Part shown: one piece after another, positions 48,401 through 63,400 of the stretch | How the letters are laid out: each line of letters opens with the position of its first letter | Numbering within the stretch: the stretch's first letter is position 1 | Source of the DNA: Agelas oroides | Taxonomy: Eukaryota; Porifera; Demospongiae; Agelasida; Agelasidae | Direction: 5' to 3' | DNA length: 64,000 nucleotides | NCBI GenBank assembly: GCA_949130485.1 | Contig: OX422188.1 | Span: 984,479-1,048,478, forward strand | Made by a program: the position numbers and the translations under genes | The notes under the pieces: generated by a model | What the model was told of the DNA's origin: nothing | Database searches by the model: none | What the model saw: the letters and a program-made list of their open reading frames with translations, nothing else

Positions 48401-51400
48401 ATTCATCTACCAATGTGGTCTCATGGGATGGTCAGGCTACGCATCAATTGGCTACTACGCAGTTGGCAACTTCTCCCAGAATCACCCCCTTGCTAACTCA
48501 GCTTCTGCCAACACAATTGCCTGTGTGAACTCACCCACTTCAGTGTGGAGTAATGTGGTTTACCAGCTTAGTTTCGTACATCAAGGTAACGTGCATATCA
48601 ATGTAGAATTCATCACATTAACTAACTTAACACTCTCTTGACTTATGAGCAAGGGGAAATCAGGCTCCCAAAACACAGTCCTAGGTTAGCCTTTGACGGT
48701 ATTTAGTCACAGACCTCCTCCAATGCATCTCCATTAACTCCTTTCGCAGTACAACAATGTAGTGGAGTGTGCTGAGTATGAGGAGTGTTCTTAATGTGTA
48801 CACATGCATGTACTCATATGCATATACCCACATGTATGAAACCTGAAACCACAAAGCCTTTTGCCATCCAGAGATTATTACTGTTTCTTAAGTGATAGTT
48901 ACGTAGCTATCAACATGTTATTGATTATTTGAACTTTAGACTTTAGGCATATTCATCATAATTGTTACTATATACTGTGCACAGATGTTAACATACTTAG
49001 GAATTTCATGAAGGTGGGAGTATAATGTAAGGTTCAGGGTGGGAATACATTTGAGACATGCCAGCTGAGGGAAAGTTTTGTTCAGAAGCAAGAAAGTATT
49101 TCTACTCACCCCATCATGTTACCTGCAGCCTGTAACTTGATCACAGCTTGTGTTATGAAATACTATGTGCAGCTACCTCCTTAAAATGATCAGTTCACTG
49201 GTAATAGCCTCTGACGTTATGAATTCACTTAACAGTACAACAACCGGTGTGAAGGGTTTGTCCATCTAGTACTTTCCCCAGTACTTGTACTTTGGTGAAT
49301 GTGACTTGGGTAGATGTACCATGACAATAACCTAGCCTCATTCCCAGGCTCTACCGCTTTTCCGTACTACAAATGACGGAAAGCTGGGTGGGGCCTGGGA
49401 ATGAGGCCAACAATAACCAGTATGCACTCAAATTTGATGTCCAATGCTTTCTCTGGCCTAGTCTCGTTTCCAGGCCCTGGCCAACTTTCTGTCGCTTGCA
49501 GACTGTACCGTAAGTCATGGAAAGGTGGGAACGAGGCTACTCTGGCTGCATTACATCACTAATTCAATTTGTAATTTCTTTGTAACCAAATACTATTCAC
49601 ATAATGTGATGGAATTTTTAATGGCACAGTTCTACAGGTGAACATTACGACAGATCCACCAACACCACCATACCCAGCTGCAACATGGATTAGGTTCAGA
49701 TGTGATGTTGTGACCTCCCTACCTGTATCATACAACTGGACAGGATACTGTACTAGCCAGGGTCCCAAGAGTATTGCTTTCACATATACCAACTACAACA
49801 ACACTGTAGGATATACATTAAATGTCAGGTCCACGCCCACAGTTTGTATTGATGCAGTTGTGTGCAGTGCAGTTGACTCAGTGGGTAATTCTGGTGAGGC
49901 CACCTGGCAGATTGCAAATGTAACAGGTAAGAATGTAAGAGTGCAGAGTTGGCAGCATGTTTTGTAAAGAAAGCGGTACAGATTTATTCTCATGTTGTTA
50001 ATATTTTGTTGTTTCTCAAACATCAGTGGAAGAAGCCACTGTCATGGAATTCTGCCCCAATATATGTAACGTTATGTGTACTGTAAAAGGGTTGTGATTA
50101 CTGCCAGCCAATTCATTTTAAACGAACCATTTTTCATAGTTTTCATTTTGTTATGTAAACATGGTGTCAATTACGTGTAAACAATTGTATACGAACTTTG
50201 ACCCTAACTCTTTTTTTAAGTCACCCAATGCACATATTTTGTCTGCAGGTGCTGGTTTGTTTGGGACGACTCAACCTATCTCAAACAACAGTGCACTGAT
50301 TGCTGACTCAGCAGGACAGATTGGCACAATATACTGCGATTCTGCATCATATCAGTCTCACATAGGTCGCTGGATCTCTCCAGCTGGAAATGACATCACA
50401 TTCACCTCAACAGATGCATTTGATGTTGGCCTACATAGTGGATCATTTCACAGTTACACCACTCTTGCATTATCAAATGGTTTCTCACTGTTGAGTGCTG
50501 ACCAGGGAGTGTATTCTTGTCAGATTCCAGATGAGAACGGAATACAAAACACCCTTCATATTGGCATATATCCCCATGGATATGCAGGTAAGACCAATAA
50601 TCATGGCATTAGGTAATTTTAGATGCATTACACTGAGATTGCACCTAAGTTTTCACTTTGGATACTTTCTTTCCACATGCATGTATGCGCACACACATGC
50701 ACATGCACACATAGGTCGCCTGCTAATTTCATCTGTACAAAAAGTATCCTCACCCTCCATAGTAATCAACTGTGGTACCACAGGACTGCCTCCCACTAGA
50801 GTCGTTTGGACAAAGGGAGTAACACAGCTGGTGAACAATCAAACATACCAACTATCCCAGTTTCTAACAGACCGAACCACAAGTGCTTACAGCAATTTGC
50901 TCACTATTAACCAAATGTTACAACAATCGAGAGGTATCTATCGTTGTGTTGTTGACAGTGAACAAACTGGCACCAATCAATCGACATCCAGCCGCACTGT
51001 GACAACTGGTAAGGACTGTAGGAAAGTTGGATAGAAACCTTCAAGTATTAACTGGCATTTCAACATATAGCTATTACATCAGTGAAAGGGAATTTCTAAG
51101 TTTGTTACAGTATGTATTATATGATGAATCTCACTCAAATTTTCATCTCTAGTGCAACACTTCTTTGGAATGTACATTGTGGGTGACTCTGAATCCATCA
51201 GATGTACAATATTCAGTGCTACAAGAATTGAGTGGCTGCATAATGGTTCTGTGGTGCATAGCGGCACAGGATCTCCACTGACAATTCAGATCTCAGTCAA
51301 CGACAGCATTCACCACAACCTGTATACCTGCAGAGGGTATAGTATCTTCAGCGTATTGACTGAGCTCAATATTACCATGATTGTCAATGGTATGTGTGTT

Positions 51401-54400
51401 TACTTGTGTTGTTACTTTATGTTTATGTGCAGAACCACCAAGGCATAAGTTTTTTTTACTTTGTTTTCTTTTTGTGTAGTGCCAGAGACTTCAATTAGCA
51501 TCTCCACAAGTGCTATGTCAGCTGCCAGTTTGGGCCAGAGTCTCAGCATTCGTTGTATAGTCACTGAGACTGTAGATGGATTGTCTGCTAGGCCAGTTCT
51601 GCGGTGGCTTAATCATAATGGCAGTGATGTAGTTGTTGGGGGTGGAGTCATCCTGGATGGTCCAAACTTCCAATCAACTCTGACAACACTGACACTAATG
51701 TTCAGTCCATTGCACACCTCACATGCTGGGAGGTACGTTTGTCGGGCCTCTCTGACCTCCCCAGCACTGTTCTCCCCACTGGTGAAAACAGAGGATTACA
51801 ACATCTCAGTACAAAGTGAGTTCATGCACTAGCTGGTGTTTGCTTCATCTTAAATTCAACCCACAGAACAGACCTTAGAGAAAAGAAGGCATTGTAACTT
51901 GCCTTTTCTTAGGTATGAATATACTCAACTACACAGCTAAGTTGTACATACATGCATATGCATGTGTTACATAAGGTGGTGTTTAGTTGGATCCAATATT
52001 TTCAAACATCTACTTATGTCTAACTTCTTTTCTTTTTCCACAGTTCCAACACCAACTGTCACCATATCTTCACCGACAGTTAGCACACCATATGTTGGTA
52101 GCAGATTCACTCTGCATTGTACCATACAGCTGAGCCAAACAGTAGACTCTCCTGTTGCTTTCACAGTATTCTGGAGGAGATCAGGGGTACTGATCTCAAA
52201 TGACACACGAACTACTGTGTACAATGTAGCTCCAAGTGGCAGCCACACCTACCTCTCCAGGGTGGTGTTTTCTTCTCTGAGTATGACCCTGGATTCAGGG
52301 CAGTACACTTGCGAGGCATCTGTCAGTGCTAATCCACCATCACCATACATCACAGGATCCCTTTCAGCCACTTCTACTGCATACTCCCTTGCAGTTGAAC
52401 ACCCAAGTAAGCTGTTGGTTGAAAGACTTGGCAAGTCTCTTCATATTAAAACGATGATTCAATACTATAGCTAGTGGTGTACATGTACATCACTAGCTAT
52501 AGTATTGACTAAATAGTATCACTGCAGTCTTTTAGCCACGTGGAGTTTCTATATGCACACCATGATTACAGCTATAGGAAAGGATGCATGAACCAATGAT
52601 AACACATTTAGTACTTCTTCATATAGGAATCCTGTTCCAGTTTGAGCAGTCAAATTATACAGTGAGTGAAGCAGGTGGCTCTTTGGTGGTTTGTGTTCAG
52701 CTTGTGAGTGGAAACTTGAGCCAGCAGGTTAATGTGACCATTCGGAGTCAGGATGGAACTGCTACAGGTAGAAATCATCCAGTACACAAAACAGTCTCTT
52801 GTCATGATCATCTACTATCTGGAAGAATTTGTATGAAGTCTATAGGCAAACAAAGAGTATGAGAACTACCTGGCTTTCTGGAAGTTCTGAAATCACATGA
52901 CATTTAATGTGTTTCCCACCCAGCACCCTCTGACTACAGAGCAGTAGCAGTGACACTGATGTTCCCGTCTGGAAGCAGTAGCACTCCCACTCCTCAGCAG
53001 TGCACCTCCGTCGTCATTACCAATGATAGCACTCCAGAGGACCAGGATGAGTCGTTCACTCTCCTTGCATCCTCTTCCAACCCTGGTGTCCTTTTTACCC
53101 CCGGAGGAAACATCTCAACTGTTGTAATTGAAGATGATGACAGTAAGTAGGCACAGCCACACTTTCAATTATTGCAACCCGTTTAAAGTTAATTACTTTC
53201 AATTTGTAATCAACAACCACAAATGAATGTGAATAAGGAGGTGCTTGTTCTTACATTATAATACGTAGAAAGGTTTTTCTATGTAATTATGTGCATGGAC
53301 AATCAACGAACCACATCTCCCTAAAGAAATAGGCCTAGGTGTTATGCAAAGTCACCCACTGCGCAGGACACATTTCGGCCAATACCGGGCCTCATCAGCT
53401 GCACTGGGGTGACCAGGAGATGGTGACTGCTATCTCCTGTACAAAATGCAGTCAGGTGGCTGGCCTTATCCGAAAAGGTCGATAGAAGCTCCTCGAAGAC
53501 ACCGTCTCTTCGTGCAGCTGTCTTTCGTTCGCATTACATTAATTATTTTAATCAGTGAGATTGGAAAAAAAATGTTACTGTTGCAAGTGGTCAGTAGGTA
53601 CTGATGGTGGTAGGATACATGTGAGCTATGTGCATCTCATACCTCATTGATTCACAACATATTCTTTACTCCAACAGGTCCCAGCCTTACTGTGACTGTA
53701 ATGAGCAGTAGTGCCACATACCACGTGGCTACTTCAGTCACGCTAATATGCCAAGTTGGTTTGGAAGCTGTTCAACCTGTGACATACCGGTGGTCTTCAA
53801 GCTGCTCTGGGCAGTGTTCTGTTGCTGGCCAAACAGACGATACAGTTACAATCTCATTGCTGCGATCCATTGATTCTGGGACACACACCTGCACTGTCAC
53901 AGATAATATGGGCAATACTGGAAATGGAAGTCTAGACTTTAATGTAACTGGTGAGTTTGTGGATGGAGAGAAAAGAATTCTTTGATGTGTAGCTATCTTT
54001 ATTTCTGTGTTCTGAATATTTTACTTTATGTTACATGTACATAGGTGTTGCACTCTACTATCTTGGGACAATCAGTAATGGTAGACTGGCAGCCAACAAT
54101 AGCATAATCCGGAGTGGGAACATTGGAAACTTTGGAACCCTCTTGTGCCTCTCTGGCTCAAGAACAGCAGATGTGGGGAGGTGGATTACACCACAGGGTC
54201 GAGACAGTACTTACAACATGACTGATATATTTGATGTCAGTGTAGGAGGGCAAAACAACCCAGGCAACATAAATATCTCGCTTGAGGCAGGACAATCCCT
54301 AGGGAGTTCTCACCAGGGTGTATATGCTTGCATCATTCCAGAGGAAGGAGGAGTGGAACGCACACTCCATGTTGGAATATACCCTCCCACATTCAGTAGT

Positions 54401-57400
54401 AAGCTCTTAAAGCATTTATCATCCAGGCATACTTGGAACCTCAAATGCATTGAAGGCTCTGATGTGCACAACATGATGGAGCCTATAGCTTATCAATATC
54501 TGCAATCATATAGTCTGCAATGATGTATAATAAATACTGTATCTACTGTTGTTTACAACAATTTATGTCTTCTGTACTCATTCTGTAGCTCCTGTGTCAG
54601 TCGTCTCACTGCAACGCACCACAGGGCACTTACCAAACTTCACTCTGAATTGCACTTCCATGGGTTCTCCTGCCACCACTGTGATATGGAGGAAAGATGA
54701 AATGGTGCTCAGCAGTGGAGGACAGTATGAGATGACACAGACACTGCAAGATGGGGCAACTGCAACCTATGAGACTATATTGGTTGTCAGTGGTACTCCA
54801 AGTGCACTTCTCGGTGTTTACTCGTGTAGCATTCAGAATGAGATTGGAACAGCGACAAGGAATATTACAATCAATGGTGAGTGTTCTGCATACCTTTCAT
54901 GGTTAGCTACATTCATCCATTCCTTCCATTTCTCCATGTAAAATTTGGCCCAGCAATCATCTCTTCCTTCCTTCAACCTGTCTCCCATACCATTTCATTG
55001 TGTATACTCCTTGTATACTTCCTACAATACACTTTGTGTGTAATGTCTCTGTGTCTGAATATTCTGAACTCAGGTCTGCAGGTTACAATGCCGGATGTGC
55101 TGATTGTTGGTAGAGCAGCAGCACTCACCTGCTCCTCAGACCTGGATGTAACCATGACAGAGTGGCTGTACAATGGGGGAGTGGTTCAGAGCTCCACTGG
55201 TCCCCAGGCACAGCTGCTGTTTAATCCAGTGAATGATACTATCCACAACAGACAATATACTTGCCGAGTCACCAGTCCATATGGTTTTCAGCAGCAGACC
55301 ATTATTATCACTGCTGAAGGTAGGTTTAAGTAGCTGCATAGAGTATCAACAGAGCTAGCTGTTAATATACTACAGAACTCTAAAATAAAGTATGATAGTG
55401 GAATGGCTGCCATACATACTTAGTAGTAATTTGATCTGATTTAGTGTCAAACTCGGACCTCCAAAGAGGAAAGGGGGATCTAGTAAATGTAGTACAACAT
55501 TTTCGTGAGTATAGCAGAATTTCAGTACGTGACCTGATTGGCTGATTTGGCAATTATATATCTCACCACTACTGTGTGGGCTTCTTGACTGCAGTTTTGA
55601 ATCCACAGTATCCTCTTATCACACTTCCAATTGTCCAGCAAACAACTTTAAAGAATTGCATCATCTAGCCCATGTTGTGAGGATATATTACATTTGCCAC
55701 ACCTCCCTTTTAGGTCTTGGCGAAGTATGCTCAAAAACTGTCCTATTATGCTATGCTCCAATGCTCTTAACTGCTTTCATTATGCTTCTGAGAATTGGTT
55801 ATTATGCTTCACATGAATCACATTGCCAGCTTATGATATTGGAGTACCAGTAGTGGAAATTAAATTCTAGGGACAATAACTTCTGACAGCAAAACTCCAA
55901 TTTTAATGAAACTAGATCATTCGATAGAGGTTTAAAAGAGCTCCAAAATGATGCCCTTGTTGTCAGCAAGCTGTTTAGTACAGGTGCCGTACCTAGTAAA
56001 ATTCACTTCGCATAATCTTAAAGTAACGGTACCGGTTCTTTAAGCGTTTGTATTTGTATTTACAACAATATAAGGCACAGCCTGATGAAAAGGGTGTCAT
56101 TTTGTAGCTCTTTTAAAGCTCTATTGATTGATACTAGTTTTATTAAAATTGGAGTTTGCTATCACATGTATCAGAAGTTATCGACCCTAGAATTTAATTT
56201 CCATACCGGTACTCTAGCCACTGCGTATAAGGGTTGCCTTGTGGCTGAACTCTGACCTGCCACGTGTCAGTAGGTAAACATGCAGGACTGCGTTGCTGTA
56301 GATGCCACCATACTGACTGTAGAGCCAGTTGCTGTAAGTGAGTTGGCCCGGCCCCACAGCCGCGAGATTAGCCCTGTACCTACACATCCTACAGTAGAGA
56401 GTCAGGCTTGTTCTATCCTTGATAAACTCACTGTTGCTGTTGTTGTTAATGAAATATTCAATTTTCAGCAAATAGTACAATTATACTGTTAACAGCTCTT
56501 CATTATGCTAGCATATGCTCCTACGCTTCCACACTACTATTATGCTCAAAATTATGCATAATTCGCCAAGGCCTACGAGTCCTTTTCCTCTTTGGAGTGG
56601 GGGGGTGTATTATGGGTTCAAGAGGTGAATATTTGAACTATAGGTCAGATTGAAAGAGGTGTATGAGAACTGGGGTACATAGATAGCTACACAACCAATG
56701 GTACAATACAGGCAAAATCACAAGGGCTACTGCAAATTGGCAGCTGCACACTGGCATGACACCAAATCTAGCTATTTGCTCTTCTTCTGAATATTGTTCC
56801 TCCTTACAAATGCAGTTGTTCCAGACAACTTTACAGTTTCAATCAGTACAAGCAACACATCCATACTAGCTGGACAAATGTTCAACATGACCTGCACTGT
56901 CAGAACTGTTGAAGGTCTGCAGAATGTACCAACAGTTGAGTGGCTGGATGAAACTGGTAATCGGGTCACAACCAGGGGAGATATTACAGTGGGTAGTACA
57001 ATGACATCAGGCACCATGACTAAACTTGCTCTGGTGTTTAGCCCACTCCGAATTTCCCATGGAGGAGAATTTACTTGCCGTGCAAACATTACCAGCCCCG
57101 CTCCTCCACAACAACTGACCAAGTCTGCTGAATGGGACCTTATTGTAGACAGTGAGTACCTACAACCTGTCATAACTTATATGTCATTTCCATTGAAGAT
57201 AAGTATGTTGCAGATGATTTCATGATGTCACACACGATGGATCATAGCTTTGTTTTGTACATGTCGAGATGCATTTTTTTGGCATTGCATGTTTCTACTT
57301 AATTGGTTTGAACCATCTTGCTTCTCATCTACAGGACCTGTAGTTGATGTGAGTGTGCAGCCACATACAGTCACAGTCTTTGTGACTCCTCCGTACAACA

Positions 57401-60400
57401 CGTTCACACTGAACTGCACTGCAAGTGTGCATGATAACATACTTGTTCCAAAAACATTTCACTGGAGAGTGCGCTTTGGTGGGCAGGAGATGAACGTATC
57501 ATCAAATGGCAACAGAATCTTGATCACTGACATGAATCTCAATGTGCCAACCAGTACTAGTATCTTGAGAGTGACAGAAAACATCTCTGGTACCTACCAG
57601 TACATCTGCACTGCTGTGCTGCAGTTCCCTGGAGTGGAAGATGATATCACAGGAATCAGTTCAGCAAATGTGACTGTCAGAGGTAGGACAGTGAGTACAC
57701 ACAACTCATTGCTTCTATCATAGCTAGGAATACACATGTGTATAGTACGTACGTCTCACGCACAATGAAGAAGGCCTTTGAGTTCAAAAATTATCAGGTG
57801 AGCTGACTGCTTCTGCTGGCAGTGTCTTGCTCTCTGCCATCTTTTACAGGCCATCTTTCTTGCTATAGTACAACATCACTCTCCTTGGCATATCGGGATC
57901 ACCATATTAGCATGCCATATCAGCATCAGCATATCAGCATGGCAACATTCTCCTTAGCCTCTCTGCTGCCATATCAGACATTCTCACTTGGAAAAACAAT
58001 GCACAATATGTACATACCAACTGAGCTTACCTAAGCTGGTGGGGGTGGGACGATGAAAATTGGCCAAAAACAGAGAACCAACCAGTGTACACTAGTAGTC
58101 GTATACTAAGGTGCTAGGCGATTATTAGCATGATACCTGAAGTGCAGTGGTGAATTAGACATTATTGTTATATTATTGCAGCTGCCCAGGCTCCAGCACA
58201 ACCTACCTATGTCACAGTGGCCAATGTGTCCTCCAGCTCTGCTATCATACAGTGGACTGTACCTCTGATCTCGTACACTCCTGAGCAGTACATGGTCCGG
58301 TTTGGACTCATACAAAACATGCTTAATGAAACTAGCACCACAGTGGATGGGAACCAGAACATATCAGTCGTGAATGTTACTCATACACTGGTCTTGAATG
58401 TTCTGCTCCCAGGGACTACCTACTACTTTAGGGTCATTGCTAGAAATGGATTTGGTTCAGTACAGAGCAGTATAGGGACATTCATGACACTACCGAAACA
58501 ACAAGGTGATCTTTTCTCCTTTTTCTTTGCATCTCAATTGTGATAGTTGATGATAGCATGCTCATTCCCAGGTCTCCCCTGTTTTTGTTCTTTGGTTTGC
58601 GTTGAGAAACGGGGGAGGCCTGGGAACAAAGCTAGCATCATTATACATGCTCTGGCAAATACAGTAGTCTAATATATATCGTAGTGGGCTATCTCGTCAA
58701 ATATTGGGTTTGCTTACATACATGACATTTATATGGCTGCTTCAACATGTACATAGGACCAAAGGGCTACTAAACTATTGCAGGTATACCTACTACAGAT
58801 CATGTTTATGACATTTCACTACCTGACAGTTTTGTGTGTGTCTACTACGGAACATGTTTATGACATTTCACTACCTGACAGTTTTGTGTGTGTCTACTAC
58901 AGAACATGTTTATGACATTTCACTACCTGACAGTTTTGTGTGTCTACTACAGAACATGTTATGACATTTCACTACCTGACAGTTTTGTGTGTGTCTACTA
59001 CAGAACATGTTTATCACTACCTGACAGTTTTGTGTGTGTCTACTACAGAACATGTATGACATTTCACTACCTGACAGTTTTGACTACAGAACATGTTTAT
59101 GACATTTCACTACCTGACAGTTTTGTGTGTGTCTACTACAGAACATGTTTATGACATTTCACTACCTGACAGTTTTGTGTGTGTCTACTACAGAACATGT
59201 TTATCACTACCTGACAGTTTTGACTACAGAACATGTTTATGACATTTCACTACCTGACAGTTTTGACTACAGAACATGTTTATGACATTTCACTACCTGA
59301 CAGTTTTGTGTGTGTCTACTACAGAACATGTTTATCACTACCTGACAGTTTTGACTACAGAACATGTACCTAACAATTCTAGGTATTGTACCTGACATTT
59401 ATCTTGGATTGTACCGAACATTTCTTGGAATGTTATCTGGGTATGATATATGATTTAAAAAAGTTCTTGGCATATTTCTTGTAGCTATCCTCTTGGTTAG
59501 ACCACTCTGGTTCTGAGGCATAATAGTGTGTCATCACAACAAGTATTTCCTGCAATAGCTGTCTTATAGCACATATATAAATTGCTAGCTTCACTGGACA
59601 TCTATTGACAGGTAATAACACAACTTTAGATAGAAATAGCATTCACTGATAACAATTTTTGGAGGCTTCCCGTCCTTTCCTTCAGCTCCCAATGGTCCAC
59701 CTCTGAATCTGGCTGTTCAGTCTGTCAATTCCATGTCACTGACACTGTCGTGGGAACCACCATCACTGGTGCATCAAAATGGAGCAATCCTCAACTACAC
59801 GTTCACATGCATACCACCAGCTGAATCAGGTTTACCACCCGTGACCTCTGTCTTCACAACAGCTGGTGCTCACACTCTAAATGGTCTCATACCTGCAACA
59901 CTCTATTCTTGCTCTGTGCTTGCTACCAATATCTATGGAAATGGTCCGGCTGCCACTGTGCCTGCAATGACTGAAGATGGGGGTATGTGCATAAATATCA
60001 TTTCTTATCTATACTGGCTGTAAAATTATTGCAGCTATACTCTCACCTCTGTTTTCATGCAATTTGTAGTTATTATGTACTGCAAGAGGAGTGCATGATT
60101 TCCGGGATTGCCATCAAAGGCTTAATATGCCTTTGATCTCGTTTTGATCTTTCTTTGTTCTCTAATCCCAACCCTAACCCTAACCCCACCCGGACATGTA
60201 TATGCATGCAAGAGCTAGTGTAAGGCCACTATACACTCCCTCTCTCAAAGCTGTCTTTGTTTGCTGTTTGCACACACCCTGCATATATTATAGTTTTGCT
60301 CTTTGTCAACAGTGCATTATTGTCCAAAACTGTTTGTGTTCCATGTTGCAGTAATGAATTTAGTTAGATTTACATATCTGGTCCCAAACCTGTGATCCAT

Positions 60401-63400
60401 AATCGTTCCACATTAAATTGAATGCTAGTTTTTTTGCTGTACATCTTCCCACATTGTTTCAGTTCCTGGTCCAGTGACTGGAGTCACCTTTCGGAAAGTT
60501 TCAGACAGTGAGATCATTGTTAACTGGAGGGAGCCAGAGGCGACAAATGGCCTGATCCTTCGCTACAACATCACTGTTACTTTACACAGTACTGGACAGA
60601 CTGTATACACAAACATGGTTTCAGCTGGGGGAGGACTTTCAGATATGGTGACTGGATTAGGTAAGGTGCATGGTAGTAGTGAGAGCTCACTGAAACTGAG
60701 TTGTTTTGTGACACAACCTGCTTCCATGTTTTGTGACGCAACCTGCTTTCAATGTTCCATGTTTCAAGTTTAAACCTGCTTGTTACAAGATGCAGCCTTA
60801 CTTTCACCTTCTGTTTACAAGATCAAACTTTTCTCCGACTCCATGCATAGCACCTTACATACCTTACCAGGTGGCCATTTCGGCCCAGAATTCTAACCCA
60901 GTATCTGGAGAAGTGAACAGTGCTATTGCCTTCAGCAGAGAAGGAAGTAAGTTTGTCCTGTCATCCCTCAGTCAGAGTCAGTGTAATTGTATCTACACCA
61001 TGACACCATGATTGGCAGAGATATTTTGCTACATATATTGTCAGAGGACTGTTTTCATGTTAATGCTTGAGAGCTTGTGCATCAGCCATGTATTTAACTA
61101 CTGGTTTGTGCCAATCTTTTGTTTCAAAAAGTGGCTAAGACTCGGATTAGATATTTGAATCATTCCCTCCCCCCCTCCCTGGCCCTTCAGCTCCAACTGT
61201 TGCCCCAAGGGATGTACAGACAACTCGTCTAAATAGCACCCACATGAACATATCCTGGGAGCTACCAACATTGGAAGAAGCAAGAGGCTTCATTGATACC
61301 ATTACTATCACTTTTACACCCACTTCCGGATTACAACGCAAGAAGAGGCAGGCTGTGACGGTCGAAGTGCCTGGTAACTCAACATCTACAGTCATCGGAG
61401 GGCTGAATCCAGATCTCCAATACTCAGTAACTGTTAGTACAAGCACAAGTGAAGGGACTGGACCAGAAGCAACAGCTGTGGTGCCAAGTAAGAATCTAAT
61501 ACAAGGGGTTATTATTAAACTGCTGCCTATAAGTCAGAAGTTGACTCAGGGCCATAGGAACAGGTCTGGCAGGTCTGACAGCCGCCGGACCAATGTTTGG
61601 ACAACCAACCCACGCAAACTTGAAGGCCGTATAAGGGTTGTCCAATTCTTGGTCCAAGATTTCACTAGGAGGGCTCTCGGAAGGCAGCTGTCATCAAAAA
61701 GAGTCTGTTGGGGGCTGAAGACAAATCCCTGTCGAAGCATAAGTTTGGGAAAACTACTGTGAATTGCTCACTAATAGATCATGAATAAGCGTGCCATTAC
61801 GGTGATGAAGTGCCTAGACAGTAATGCCTCGTTCACAAGTGTAACTGCTGCAACTGAATCGTTAGGATTTAGCGACAACAGCTTCAAAATGGCTGAAAAC
61901 GTGATTTGAGAGCATAGTAATTTGCTGGGAATGGGGTGCATGGGGATGGAGGGGGGAAAGGGGACGTGTGTGTCTATGCGCACACTTCCGTGCGGTAATA
62001 CTGCCGGACCATCTCAAATTTGCTTCCTACTGGCCTGTGACTCAGGTACTAAGACAAAGCTCATGCTCTCAAATGCATGTTTGTATTTTGCCTTCTCACC
62101 CCTACTTGTGAGCCAACTTTGCAGTTGATGAAAATAAAGCTGGGTGGGTGCTAACAAAAGCTAAAGTGATATACCTTGTTAGCAGAGAACTACTGTTTCC
62201 GATAATAACTTTTCATGCATTGCATCTTCTTATTTTACAGCTCCTTGCACCAAGATTTTCCAGCTTTTGCTTGGTGAAGTGAACGATTGCAATGACTGGA
62301 GGGTGAGGAATATAGTACTATACAGTATTGCATGCACAACAACAGTTACTTAATTAAGTACATAGAACACTGTTCTCAATAGGATTTCACAATAGGGAGG
62401 GTGTGCACTGAGCTGAGCATGAGTGTGTGCTCATGCATGCAAATATGATTGGTACTCAATGCTACTACATTTTGTAATGTACGTGGAAAAGTTAAGGCAC
62501 AGCCAATTGTGTTGACCTTGTAACCAAATAGCTATGGAAACATAAATTTGTGCTATTATAGAGAAACATCAGAACTGCTGATGCTAATGTGCACGCTATA
62601 CACATAATGGGCAAATATATTGTTGGGACTATATGCTCCTATGTTTTTTACAGTTTCAGGACACGAGAGAAAAGTTAGCCGACATCACTAGCTCCTTGAT
62701 ATCTGCTATAAACTCAAGATGCCAATGTTCATTGACATCAAGCCATATAAGTACTGATTCAGAAATTTTCCTTTGCACAAGTGACAGAAAAGTGGTCTTG
62801 TATCGAGCAGAACTTTCAGGACATCCAGACTGTGCACAAGTGCTGTCATACATTGAGCAGTGGATCAGGGGAGGTCAGACGTCTGTCATTGTCCAGAGTA
62901 ACAGTATCAAAGTGTACCCTAACTGTCCTATTGAAGTTGATTCATTGACAGCACAAGCAGACTGTGTAAGACCAACGACATTTGGCACAGACTCAACAAC
63001 ACCTGTTGCAACAGCAGTGGAAGGAGGTTTTGGAATCACACCTATTGCAGGAGGAGTAGGTGGAGTGATATTCATTGCAATTATCATACTTGCAGGAGTT
63101 TTAGCGTGCATATGTGTCCACAGACGCAAAAAGAAGAGACGAAGAAGGTAAGACAATCAGACACTCAGCTGAACATTGTTGAAAACATTACCCAAGTAGT
63201 AGTAGACATCTATGTGTTCTAATTGTAAGTGTGGATGGTGTTACATGCACTATTGGACTCCATCAAGGGCTTTTCAAGCCACCGAATATAATTGTGATCG
63301 ATGCACCCTTGACTCCATATAGTGGGAAGACATTGAGACAGTTGCTTATCATCTCACTGATGTCAAATTCTCACTAACCATGCATACTTTATGTTGCACC

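Larger units (their letters stand above)
45830..48585 (+). other. NIDO domain exons
   Basis: Three exons (45830-45969, 47366-47656, 48348-48585) encode a NIDO domain: VFWTDVDIRAEGEISYEV and FTGTWMLVAEWDHV in the middle, NTYQGILVTDG and YAVFIYQCG at the end. These match the extracellular NIDO module of nidogen, alpha-tectorin and mucin-4-type proteins. It directly follows the signal peptide. Confidence 0.9.
58182..61487 (+). other. Four FN3 domains
   Basis: FN3 units: 58182-58505 (IIQWTVP, TTYYFRVIARN), 59686-59982 (SLTLSWEPPS, TLYSCSVLATN), 60463-60660 plus 60851-60946 (EIIVNWREPEA, YQVAISAQNS), and 61191-61487 (MNISWELP, LQYSVTVSTS). The third is split by an intron. The fourth contains QRKKRQAV near 61334-61357, a dibasic RKKR stretch. 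Confidence 0.9.

Noticed and set aside
58888..59154. 88-codon frame through the minisatellite
   Set aside because: Produced by the repeat unit; no start context or homology.
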